Part shown: in pieces, positions 23,937 to 31,598 of the stretch
Layout of the letters: every line of letters begins with the position of its first letter
How positions within the stretch are numbered: the stretch's first letter is position 1
Assembly: GCA_036495685.1 (NCBI GenBank)
Contig: DASXMJ010000118.1
Coordinates: forward strand, 1-32,261
Reading direction: 5' to 3'
From: Candidatus Binataceae bacterium
GTDB lineage: Bacteria > Desulfobacterota > Binatia > Binatales > Binataceae
DNA length: 32,261 nucleotides
Notes under the pieces: model-generated
Databases searched by the model: none
What the model saw: the letters and a program-made list of their open reading frames with translations, nothing else
What the model was told of the DNA's origin: nothing
Made by a program: the position numbers and the translations under genes

Positions 23937-24050
23937 GGCCACCGAGACACGAAGGCACCAGGAGGGAACCAGCCTGCGGCAGAACTGCCATTGTCCCCTG
24001 GGGTCTTCGGAGTCTCGGTGGTTGGCCGGCCGCTTTTTCTCCCGCGGCCG
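23937..24050. repeat. Long imperfect hairpin element between convergent genes
   Basis: GGCC-ACCGAGACACGAAG (23937-23954) pairs with CTTCGGAGTCTCGGTGGTTGGCC (24005-24027) with a small bulge, and the pairing continues inward through CAGG/CCTG. The spacer contains a further GGCAG-AA-CTGCC. Immediately after is a second stem CGGCCGC-N10-GCGGCCG (24027-24033 and 24044-24050) with a T-rich loop. No T-run follows either stem, so it is not a canonical terminator, but it lies exactly between two gene ends. The ACCGAGACACGAAGGCACC arm resembles a dispersed intergenic sequence I recall from other genomes; that is memory, not a search. Confidence 0.55.
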
Positions 24051-24069
24051 ATGAGGATCGTTGTGGGGA

Positions 24070-24627
24070 CTATTTGCGCGGCGTCATTCCCTCGAGAATG
24101 TCGACCTTGCCGGCGAAGTCCTCGAGCTCAACTTCGGTGGTCTCCAGGATGCTGGCGGTTTGCCGCCAGTGACCGATTATGATCAGCAACTCGATTATTT
24201 CTTGCGCGCTCAGGTGCCGCTTGAGGGCTTCGAGCGTCGGTCGCGAGGCTTTGACGTTCGCGTTCACCTCGTCGGTAAATTGCAGCACCAAGCGCTCGAC
24301 CTCGCTGAAACAGTGGGCAGGTTGCCAATTCTCGATGGCCGCAATCTGCTCGTCGGTCACCCCAACATGCTTTGCCGCCGGAACGTGCTGCGTCCATTCA
24401 TAGACCGAATGGCAGTCCTTGGCGGTGCGAAGAATCGCTATCTCGCGGAGCTTTGGATCGATCGCGATCTGGGTAAAGAGTGCATTACTCAAGCGGCTGC
24501 GTTGACGAAATATGCCCTGAGCGTTGGCGGTCATCCTCTGTACGTTGAGCACAATCCGTCCGGATTTGAGAATCTTGAGAACCTCGGGAGAAGCGTCTTT
24601 GTCCTCGAGATAGGGTAGCAGTGCCAT
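24070..24627 (-). CDS. Carboxymuconolactone decarboxylase / AhpD-like protein
   Basis: A 185-residue all-helical protein of the CMD/AhpD superfamily. The core helix pair reads LREIAILRTAKDCHSVYEWTQHV (about 60-82), where E77-W-T-Q-H81 is the conserved acid and histidine; the CxxC that makes AhpD a peroxidase partner is absent (only C72), so it belongs to the non-peroxidase branch. C-terminal helices include ALKRHLSAQEIIELLIIIGHW. Activity in this branch ranges from lactone decarboxylation to unknown. The ATG at 24627 is preferred because GGAGGG is 6 bases upstream; an in-frame ORF reaches 24717 without a ribosome site or family match. It is single, convergent with the alcohol dehydrogenase and divergent from the NHL gene; the 215-base gap to the latter shows no clear signal. 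Confidence 0.88.
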   Translation of the reverse strand: MALLPYLEDKDASPEVLKILKSGRIVLNVQRMTANAQGIFRQRSRLSNALFTQIAIDPKLREIAILRTAKDCHSVYEWTQHVPAAKHVGVTDEQIAAIENWQPAHCFSEVERLVLQFTDEVNANVKASRPTLEALKRHLSAQEIIELLIIIGHWRQTASILETTEVELEDFAGKVDILEGMTPRK

Positions 24628-24842
24628 TGTAGCCCTCCGGATGGTAGTAGTCGGCGGCCCTCGGTGTGCGGCGCCACCGCAGCAGCGCGTCTGCACCTCT
24701 GTAGATCGGTTCCGCATCGAATTACCAGCGCCGGCACCCGAAGCCTTACACTGTCACGAGATTGACGCCGCGCGCTGCCTAGGTGCTAAGAAGGATCTCA
24801 TCAGGTGGGAGAGCGGATCGAAAACCGACACGGAGGAAAGCC

Positions 24843-25847
24843 ATGTCACTACTGACCGGCGGCGGCGACCACCTCTACGAAGTCATCGCAGAATGGGGCG
24901 AAATGCCCAACAAGTGGACCTACGACATCGCCGGGGTCGCCGTCGACTCCAAGAGCCGCGTCTATATGTTCAATCGTGGGGACACCCCGGTCGTGGTTCT
25001 CGATAGCAGCGGAAAGTTCCTTCAGAGCTGGGGCGACAAGGAGATGTTCCCGCGCGCCCACGGAATTACGATTGGCCCAGACGACAGCGTCTGGCTTACC
25101 GATGTTTTCGACCATACGGTGCGAAAATGCACGAGCGACGGGAAGGTCCTGATGACGATCGGCGTGAGCGGCCGGCCCGCCAGAGCGATGAGCGGCGAGC
25201 CTTTCAATCAGTGCACTCACGTCGCCATTAATCCGCACACCGGCGATCTCTTCGTCTCCGACGGGTATCTCAACCCCAAGGTCCACAAGTATTCTCCGGA
25301 TGGCCGCCTGCTCTACTCATGGGGCCAGCCGGGCAACGACCCGGGCCAGTTCAATTTGCCGCACAACATCGCCACCGACCGCGATGGCTATGTCTATGTC
25401 GCCGACAGGCACAACAATCGAGTGCAAGTGTTCACGCCTAACGGCAAGCTCGAACACATCTGGACTGGGATGGCGATGCCGTGCGGCCTGTGTATCGACA
25501 CACGCAGTGCGGAGCAGCTCTGCTACATCGGTGAGCTCAGCTCGGTTTGGTGGACACAGGGGCTGGCGGATTTCTGGGAAGCATGGAACCGTCCAGGCAT
25601 GGGCCCACGCGTCAGCATCTACTCGCTCGACGGAAGGCTGCAGGCGCGCCTGTGCGACAATGGTCAGGGCGACGGTCGCGGTCAGCTAGTCGCTCCGCAC
25701 GGGATTGCAGTCACTCCAGAGGGCGACATCCTCGTCGCGGAAGTGTCTCACACCATCCTCGGCAGCAGGCTCAAGCCCTCCAGACCGGTACGAAACTTCC
25801 TGCGTCTGGCAAAAGTCAAGAAATCGGAACGTCAGACCCACGTGTGA
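24843..25847 (+). CDS. NHL-repeat beta-propeller protein (PAL-like)
   Basis: A 334-residue six-bladed NHL propeller, similar to the peptidyl-alpha-hydroxyglycine lyase domain but lacking a signal peptide. Blades are marked by repeats such as GVAVDSKSRVYMFNRGD (31-47), HGITIGPDDSVWLTD (73-87), HVAINPHTGDLFVSDGY (125-141), HNIATDRDGYVYVADRHNNR (175-194) and HGIAVTPEGDILVAEVSH near the end; each is followed by a KVHKYSPDGRLL-type strand. The blade-4 motif DRHNNRVQVF is the clearest NHL signature. Possible roles are lyase, lactonase-like hydrolase or scaffold. GGAGGA lies 6 bases before the ATG at 24843. The C-terminus is basic (RLAKVKKSER). The MDR gene follows 73 bases later in the same direction. 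Confidence 0.88.
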   Translation: MSLLTGGGDHLYEVIAEWGEMPNKWTYDIAGVAVDSKSRVYMFNRGDTPVVVLDSSGKFLQSWGDKEMFPRAHGITIGPDDSVWLTDVFDHTVRKCTSDGKVLMTIGVSGRPARAMSGEPFNQCTHVAINPHTGDLFVSDGYLNPKVHKYSPDGRLLYSWGQPGNDPGQFNLPHNIATDRDGYVYVADRHNNRVQVFTPNGKLEHIWTGMAMPCGLCIDTRSAEQLCYIGELSSVWWTQGLADFWEAWNRPGMGPRVSIYSLDGRLQARLCDNGQGDGRGQLVAPHGIAVTPEGDILVAEVSHTILGSRLKPSRPVRNFLRLAKVKKSERQTHV

Positions 25848-25920
25848 CGTCCACCGCAAACATTCTGACCGCCGCCAAACCACGGCGGGCTATCACCGTT
25901 GACACCTGGAAGTAACCGTA

Positions 25921-26928
25921 ATGGACAATCCAACGGTAGTGTTCCCGCGTCCGCGCCAAGTCACGATCGAGAATCGCCAGCGGCCCCGACCCCACGAGGC
26001 TGAGCTCCTGATCGAGACCCATGTAACCCTAATCAGTATGGGGACCGAACTGACCATTCTCGCCGGCCAGTTTCCCGAGCGTTCGGCCTGGGCGAATTAC
26101 GGGCGCTTTCCGTTCTTGCCTGGCTACTCGAACATCGGGCGAGTGGTCGAGGTCGGCGCAGGGCTTGACAAGGATTGGATCGGTAAGCGGGTCGCGACAC
26201 GCACACCGCATGCCCGGTGGGTGATCGCGCCCGCCCACGGCGCCATGGGCGTCCCGCCCGCCGTGAGCGACGCGGATGCCGCACTTTTTGCAATTGCCGC
26301 GATCGTGATGAACGGAATCCGCCGCGGAAAGCTGGTCTGGGGGGAGACCGTGGTGTTTGGCCTGGGCGTCCTTGGTCAACTCGCGGTCCGCTTGGGCGAA
26401 TTGGCCGGCGCGCGCAAAGTCTTCGGCATCGACTTGGCCGACTCGCGCCTGGAGCTACTTGTGAAATCCCCTGCGGTCGTCGGCCTCAATCCGCGCACGG
26501 ACGACCTGGTAAAGACTGTGCAGGAGCGCAATCACGGCCGGCTCGCCGATGTTGCATTTGAAGTGACGGGTGACCCGACGCTGATTCCTGCCCAATTCGA
26601 GGTACTGAGCCGCGAGGGCCGCTTGGTCGTCCTGAGCAGTCCGCGCGGGCCGACCACGATCGACTTCCATGACCTTTGTGATTTCCCCGGCTTCGCGATT
26701 GTCGGCGCACACGAAATGACTCATCCGGCGGCCGAGACGCCGGGAAATCCCTGGACTCATCGGCGCCACTTCGAGCTGTTCTTCGATCTGATCGTCGCAG
26801 GGCGCCTTGAGGTGTCATCGCTGGTACGGAATAATTTTTCTTACCTCAGTGCAGCGGAAGTTTATTCCAACCTGTTGGCCGACCGCTCCCGCTTCATGGC
26901 AGTGACCTTGGACTGGAAGAGCGAGTAA
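25921..26928 (+). CDS. Non-zinc medium-chain dehydrogenase/reductase (MDR)
   Basis: A 335-residue MDR-fold protein. The Rossmann domain carries GLGVLG (147-152) and D171 after the second strand (GIDLADSR), so it should bind NAD(H). The usual zinc ligands are lost: the Cys position reads LISMGTEL (38-45), as in BchC-like and related proteins with S-x-G-T-E, the GHE segment reads PGYSNIG (67-73), and the four-cysteine structural lobe is missing altogether. It therefore works without zinc or with a single altered site. Substrate is unknown. A weak GGAAG precedes the ATG. It is probably cotranscribed with the NHL protein upstream; the exported PPOX-like gene follows after 171 bases. Confidence 0.87.
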   Translation: MDNPTVVFPRPRQVTIENRQRPRPHEAELLIETHVTLISMGTELTILAGQFPERSAWANYGRFPFLPGYSNIGRVVEVGAGLDKDWIGKRVATRTPHARWVIAPAHGAMGVPPAVSDADAALFAIAAIVMNGIRRGKLVWGETVVFGLGVLGQLAVRLGELAGARKVFGIDLADSRLELLVKSPAVVGLNPRTDDLVKTVQERNHGRLADVAFEVTGDPTLIPAQFEVLSREGRLVVLSSPRGPTTIDFHDLCDFPGFAIVGAHEMTHPAAETPGNPWTHRRHFELFFDLIVAGRLEVSSLVRNNFSYLSAAEVYSNLLADRSRFMAVTLDWKSE

Positions 26929-27099
26929 GGCCGCGGTTGCGGCATGGCTTAGCTGGCGACCGGCGAGACATCGACGCTTGGGTTCGACGGCAAGTTACAC
27001 TCCTCGAGACCTGCCAGTCCTCGGCCGCCCTAAGCTGTCGTAGCTCCCTTACTTAAGGCGACTTGACCACAATCCGAGCGGGGCGCTACGAGATTGGTT

Positions 27100-27645
27100 A
27101 TGCGTGCAAAGACACAGCGTACATCAATTTTTCTATTAGCACTGCTGGCGGCAGCGCTTGTGGGGCCGCAAACGGCCCGCGCCGAGATCTCCGCACGCGA
27201 CGCGCGCGCGCTCGCCGACGCCAAGTTGATCTACATCGCCACGGTCCGCAAAGACGGCAATCAGAGTAAGGCGGCGCCAGTGTGGTTCACGCTAAGTGCC
27301 GACAACCAGGCAATATTGATCCAGACCGGCCCGCAGACCTGGAAGGTCAAGCGTATCAAACGTGGCAGTCCAGTGCTGGTTTGGATCGGCACGGCCGGAG
27401 GACCGGCATTCCTCGGGAAGGCGGAGATCACCCCGGATGCTGGCGTGCAGAAGAAAATCCTCACCGACATGCACGCGAAATACTGGGAGAATCGCGTGCT
27501 GGGGGTGGGTCCCTCGGCCGAGCGCTTCAAGACCGGGGACCGGCTCGCGATAGTCATAACACCGGTACGCGACTTGCCAGATGGCTTCAGTTCCGCTCCC
27601 GGCAGCCCCGCGCCAAAGCTCGAGAGCTCTGGCTCGAACTCGTAG
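27100..27645 (+). CDS. Exported PPOX-type split-barrel protein
   Basis: A 181-residue protein with a clear Sec signal peptide: basic MRAKTQR, hydrophobic core SIFLLALLAAALVG (9-22) and cleavage after ARA (A28). The mature part is a pyridoxamine-phosphate-oxidase-like split barrel: LADAKLIYIATVRKDG (38-53), APVWFTLS (59-66), AILIQTGPQTWKVKRIKRG (71-89) and PAFLGKAEI (102-110), the standard layout of the flavin/heme/F420-binding family. These proteins are nearly always cytosolic, so export is unusual. The ATG at 27100 is preferred to an in-frame TTG at 27094; the ribosome site is weak. It ends 15 bases from the stop of the convergent amidohydrolase copy 3. The cofactor cannot be read; periplasmic flavin or heme binding are both possible. 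Confidence 0.82.
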   Translation: MRAKTQRTSIFLLALLAAALVGPQTARAEISARDARALADAKLIYIATVRKDGNQSKAAPVWFTLSADNQAILIQTGPQTWKVKRIKRGSPVLVWIGTAGGPAFLGKAEITPDAGVQKKILTDMHAKYWENRVLGVGPSAERFKTGDRLAIVITPVRDLPDGFSSAPGSPAPKLESSGSNS

Positions 27646-27660
27646 TCTCTTCAGTCCCGA

Positions 27661-28800
27661 CTAGGCTGGCAAGTTGAGGTCGTAGCACTCGACCAGGTTG
27701 TCGTGCAGCACCAGATTTCGCTCCTCCTCGTCAAGCTCAGCGGTGTGCTCTTGAATCACCTCGCGCGAGCGGGGCCAGGTTGAATCGAAATGCGGGAAAT
27801 CGTTCGCCCACATCAGGCGACGCACGTTACACAAATGGCGCAGCCTGAAGGCCATCAGATCATCCTGGAACGTGAGGTAGACGTTGTGACGGAAGTACTC
27901 GCTGGGAGCCTTGGACAAGGGTTCGGTCTTGATGTGATGACGATGGTGATCGTAGGCGTAGTCCATCCGGTACATAAAATGTGGCACCCACCCGGCATCC
28001 GCTTCGGCACAAATTAGCTTGAGCGTGGGGTGGCGTTCAAAGACACCACCGAACACGAACATCGCCAGTAGATCCTGGTTGCCACGTACCAGGTTCATCC
28101 ATCCGTTCAACTTGGTATTCACCCCGCGGTTGCCGTCCGAGTAGGGGCTGTCGGTAGTCTCATTCGGGTTGCGACGACCGGCCAGATGATGGAACGTCAC
28201 CGGCAATCGGAGATCGATGCACGCATCCCAGAAGGGGTCGTAAAGCCTGCTGTCGTAATCCTCCTCGCTCGGCCACCCGGGGAGCATCACGCCTCGCAGT
28301 CCGAGCTCCTTGATCTTGCGCGCCTCCGCAATGGAATCGTCTACGGTTCGCAGCGAGACCTGGCCTACCCCCAGCAGGCGCTCCGGCTGAGTTGCACAGA
28401 ACTCAGCCAGCCACAGGTTGTACGCGTCCATGCACGCTTTTCGGTAGTCGTAGTCGAGATGCTTGCACAGCACCATGCCGACGCTCGGATACAGGATTTC
28501 GGCGCCGATGCCATCGCGGTCTTGGTCGGCAAGGCGTACCGCCGGATCCCATCCGCCACGCTGCAACCACCCGCGGTTAACGCGTTCGAGATTCGCGATC
28601 GCGACTGGATCTATGCCCGCCGCCGAAAGCAGAGTCACTGAGATCGGGCGGTCGATACCGTCGACAACATAGACGTCGCCGCGTCGGCTGTCGTGTTGCA
28701 TGTGGGGCGCCCGGTCTTTGAAACGACGGTCGATGCGGGACAGATAAGCGTCGGGCGGTTCAGTTACGTGCGAATCGGCGGAGAGGACCGGCTTCAACAT
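27661..28800 (-). CDS. Amidohydrolase family 2 (ACMSD-like) enzyme, copy 3
   Basis: A 379-residue amidohydrolase, the most divergent of the three copies. Landmarks are VLSADSHVTEPPDAYL (5-20) with D9/H11, RRFKDRAPH (25-33), LADQDRDGIGAEILYPSVGM (90-109), the double histidine H204-H205 in VTFHHLAG, LICAEADAGW (262-271) and D334 in WANDFPHFDSTWPRS. A His-rich loop YDHHRHHIK (283-291) in this copy only replaces the YGSRGFKLP and YGKFGTMRE segments of the others. The ATG at 28800 has GGAGGA 9 bases upstream; an in-frame extension to 28914 has no family match. It is monocistronic, divergent from the MetE-like gene over a 219-base region with an inverted repeat. Confidence 0.91.
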   Translation of the reverse strand: MLKPVLSADSHVTEPPDAYLSRIDRRFKDRAPHMQHDSRRGDVYVVDGIDRPISVTLLSAAGIDPVAIANLERVNRGWLQRGGWDPAVRLADQDRDGIGAEILYPSVGMVLCKHLDYDYRKACMDAYNLWLAEFCATQPERLLGVGQVSLRTVDDSIAEARKIKELGLRGVMLPGWPSEEDYDSRLYDPFWDACIDLRLPVTFHHLAGRRNPNETTDSPYSDGNRGVNTKLNGWMNLVRGNQDLLAMFVFGGVFERHPTLKLICAEADAGWVPHFMYRMDYAYDHHRHHIKTEPLSKAPSEYFRHNVYLTFQDDLMAFRLRHLCNVRRLMWANDFPHFDSTWPRSREVIQEHTAELDEEERNLVLHDNLVECYDLNLPA

Positions 28801-28897
28801 TGACGGTTTCCTCCTGAACTGCGATTTGCTACCCGGCTTCGGCGCGCGCCCGGCGAGTAGAGCAACCTCTTCATTCGACTTACCCCGGCCCGTGATG

Positions 28898-28928
28898 TTG
28901 AATCGAATCTGCAAAAAGGACGATTCAA
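28898..28928. promoter_or_regulatory. Inverted repeat midway between divergent amidohydrolase and MetE-like genes
   Basis: TTGAATCG (28898-28905) and CGATTCAA (28921-28928) are perfect reverse complements with a 15-base spacer containing an A-run. The site is nearly equidistant from both starts (98 and 92 bases). A separate palindrome GCCCCGGGGC lies at 28963-28972. This fits an operator for joint control of the divergent pair. Confidence 0.45.
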
Positions 28929-29019
28929 AGTCAAATCAGTCTTCAGTTAGTCAGCACGGATGGCCCCGGGGCGGACAGGAGCGCGTGCAAGCATTGACCT
29001 AACCGTAAGGAGTCCGGCT

Positions 29020-30159
29020 ATGAAGCGAAGCATCAACCGCATCCTGGTTTCGCACGCAGGCAGCCTGCCCCGGCCCGAAGACTTGCGGACGATGCTGGCA
29101 GCCAAGCAGGGCGGACGATCGGACGACCCGGATGCTTTGCAGCAGAAGGTACGAAGTGCGGTCGCGGAAGTCGTGCGGGCTCAGGCTGCCGCAGGAATCG
29201 ACATAGTTAATGATGGTGAGCTCTCGAAGGTCAATTTTACCAGTTACGCTCGCGAGCGCTTGAGCGGCATCTCACAGCGCCGCAACGATTCCGGTCAACC
29301 TGCATTCAAGATCTGGGGGCGGGACGAGGCGGAATTCCCGGAGTATTTCGCCAGAATCAACTTCGGCATCGGTGGGGCAGAGTGCGACGGTCCGCTGAAG
29401 TATACGGGGCAGGAAGCGGTGCGTGGCGACATCGAGAACTTCAAAGACGCGCTCAAGGGGGTGAAGGTCGAGGAGGCGTTCCTGCCCGCGGTGGCACCGG
29501 GAACGATCGAGCACTGGCTAGGAAATAAGTACTACCCGAGCGACGAAGCCTATCTCTCAGCGATCGCCGACGCCATGCACGAAGAGTACACCGCTATTAC
29601 GGGGGCAGGCCTGATTCTTCAGATTGACGACCCGGACCTTGCCGACGGGTGGCAACTCCATCCGGAAATGGATGTAGCCGCTTACCGCAAATTTGCAGCC
29701 TTACGCATCGAAGCGCTCAATCACGCGCTCCGCGGAATTCCCGCGGAGCGTGTTCGTTTTCATATGTGTTGGGGGAGCTATCACGGTCCGCACAAGTATG
29801 ACATCGCGCTCAGAGACATCGTCGACCTGATCCTCAAGGTGAATGCCGAATGCTACTCAATCGAGGCTTCCAATCCGTGCCACGAGCACGAGTGGCGGGT
29901 CTGGGAGGAAGTGAAGCTGCCGGAGGGGAAATCGCTGATGCCGGGGGTGGTTGGCCACGCGAGTGATTTTGTCGAGCATCCGCAGCTGGTGGCCGAGCGC
30001 CTGCTCCGCTACGCACCACTGGTAGGGCACGAGAACCTCATGGCCGGAACTGATTGTGGGCTGGGCACCAGGGTGGGCCATCCCAAAATTGCCTGGGCGA
30101 AGTTCCATGCGATGGCCGAGGGCGCGCGCCTAGCCACCCGGCAGCTGTGGAAGAACTAG
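29020..30159 (+). CDS. MetE-like cobalamin-independent methyltransferase (catalytic domain only)
   Basis: A 379-residue protein equivalent to the C-terminal catalytic barrel of MetE, without the N-terminal folate-side domain. Landmarks are VSHAGSLPRPEDL (10-22) with H12, GIDIVNDGE (59-67), LQIDDPDLADGW (200-211), and the zinc ligands H248-M-C250 (FHMCWGSYHG), E282 (IEASNP) and C346 (TDCGLGTRVGHP). Zinc-activated thiol methylation is thus possible. Short forms like this are core MetE enzymes taking methyl from corrinoid or other donors, or epoxyalkane:CoM-type thiol transferases, so homocysteine need not be the acceptor. The ATG at 29020 has AAGGAG 7 bases upstream; an upstream in-frame Met at 28960 is less likely. 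It is a single gene divergent from amidohydrolase copy 3. Confidence 0.9.
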   Translation: MKRSINRILVSHAGSLPRPEDLRTMLAAKQGGRSDDPDALQQKVRSAVAEVVRAQAAAGIDIVNDGELSKVNFTSYARERLSGISQRRNDSGQPAFKIWGRDEAEFPEYFARINFGIGGAECDGPLKYTGQEAVRGDIENFKDALKGVKVEEAFLPAVAPGTIEHWLGNKYYPSDEAYLSAIADAMHEEYTAITGAGLILQIDDPDLADGWQLHPEMDVAAYRKFAALRIEALNHALRGIPAERVRFHMCWGSYHGPHKYDIALRDIVDLILKVNAECYSIEASNPCHEHEWRVWEEVKLPEGKSLMPGVVGHASDFVEHPQLVAERLLRYAPLVGHENLMAGTDCGLGTRVGHPKIAWAKFHAMAEGARLATRQLWKN

Positions 30160-30686
30160 CGCGAGTAGTCGATAGAGCGCCCTCTGCTGGTTCGATTCTA
30201 CGAGGTCGAGCCAACGCCTCTCGGCGGGCATTGACGGTTTCTGATTCGACCGGCCGGCAGCTCGGCCATATCGTGAGGATGGGCGCCGTTGATTAGCTGT
30301 TCGTCGCTGCGCAAGCAGCGTCCAGTCGGTCAGGAATGCGAGAGCGGTGGCGATACCCTCACCGACGCCGACCGCCGCCCGCTCCAACAAAAAGTGGGAC
30401 GGCTTACCTCATGAGACGGAAGGAGCTTCTCAATCTGCGTGATGCCGGCGCGATATGGGATTTCCGCCCCACCTCGGCGTGGCGTTTTACCCCACCCCCA
30501 AACTGACCCAAGCCTCTCCCGCTGTTACAGCGTCACAGAACTCGGAGATCGTCGCTCTTCGATTAGGGTTCCCAATCAATCGGCCCGATAACGTCCAGCG
30601 GGTGCTCGTGTCCGGGTCCAGGTCTTGCCCCGAGACCCGTTCGTGGTCTCGTTGGAGTATACGACCGCGATCCTGCGCATTGGTCT
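30160..30686. other. 527-base stretch without a convincing gene
   Basis: No reading frame on either strand has a recognisable domain together with a ribosome site. A 31-codon frame at 30411-30506 and short frames on the minus strand are unsupported. I see no tRNA fold and no strong terminator after the MetE-like gene. Base composition begins to fall toward the right, which marks a change of region. Confidence 0.5.
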
Positions 30687-31397
30687 ATGAGCCGAGAGAC
30701 GCCTCGCCGCCAAGAGCTCAATGTGAAGCCGTATGAGTTCTCAGCTCTGGCCTACCGAGCAAAGGCGGGTGGTGCGATACTTGGGATGTTAGCTTCTCTG
30801 TTGCTAACCGCGATTGTCCTAAGCGTTAGCCGTTGGCCCGCCATTATTTCGGCGAGGGTCAAGCGATTCAGAGTCGCCCTGACAATGTGGCTTGAGCGTT
30901 TTCGCCGGATTCCCAGCCCATGGGGGCTGATTCCGCGATCACATACGGGACCCCTGACATCGGCATCGTCATTTGCTTTCCGCGAGTCCAAAAATCGTCC
31001 GGTTCACGCAGTTGGGAAGTTTCGGGGAGAAGTGGATGAACCCAATTTGCGTGAATTTCTGAGACCGCGGGTTCACTCGCTCCGTGTCCGCTGGAAGCGA
31101 CCGTCGCCCTCGGGGCGAGCCGAATCGCTGGGACTCTCGGTCGTTAGGGGTCTGGCTGCCTCACGGCTGATGCTCGACCCCGACCGCACGCTCGAGGTTA
31201 ACTGCGGGAATTGTCGGGCGAAGTTCCGCCCCTGGTACGGCGCTAACGATTCCGGCGTACAGACGATTCACGTGAATAGGTGCGGCCTGTGCGAAGGCGA
31301 CCCCTTGATGAAGCTCATGTACGAGGATTGTGGGTTGCAGCTGGTTGCGCGCGTCACCAACCGTGAAATTCGCAAGACGATCAGTCAGTTGCGTTGA
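30687..31397 (+). CDS. Hypothetical membrane-anchored zinc-ribbon protein
   Basis: A 236-residue reading frame I do not recognise. It has one likely transmembrane helix (AGGAILGMLASLLLTAIVLSV, split here as residues 27-47, with the basic RAK just before it and RVKRFR after it), a basic linker, and a C-terminal zinc-ribbon-like module with C173-x-x-C176 (VNCGNCRAKF) and C199-x-x-C202 (NRCGLCEGD), separated by 22 residues. The end, MYEDCGLQLVARVTNREIRK, looks helical. There is no clear Shine-Dalgarno before the ATG at 30687, and a GTG at 30723 is an alternative start. GC is lower than in the catabolic block. The paired cysteines are the main reason to regard it as real. Confidence 0.45.
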   Translation: MSRETPRRQELNVKPYEFSALAYRAKAGGAILGMLASLLLTAIVLSVSRWPAIISARVKRFRVALTMWLERFRRIPSPWGLIPRSHTGPLTSASSFAFRESKNRPVHAVGKFRGEVDEPNLREFLRPRVHSLRVRWKRPSPSGRAESLGLSVVRGLAASRLMLDPDRTLEVNCGNCRAKFRPWYGANDSGVQTIHVNRCGLCEGDPLMKLMYEDCGLQLVARVTNREIRKTISQLR

Positions 31398-31598
31398 TGC
31401 CCCGCCCTCAGTAGCGAACTACTCGACGTCGGTAAAATTAGGCCTGAACGGCCACGAATCCTGTCGTCCGACCCTTCGAATCGATTTGATGTGAGGGGGC
31501 TGCGATTGGAGGCCGGACTCCTTGCAGAGCCAGAAGGCTCTCCGAAGAAATTCTGGTTGCCGCGCCCGGCTTTCCTACCTCTGTCTTGTGAACCGCCT

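Noticed and set aside
30180..30215. TGGTTCGATTCT resembling a tRNA T-loop
   Set aside because: Flanking bases do not pair as a T-stem and no acceptor or anticodon arm can be drawn.
30411..30506. 31-codon small ORF with a nearby GGAG-like sequence
   Set aside because: No conserved features, and its purine stretch lies inside the frame rather than before it.
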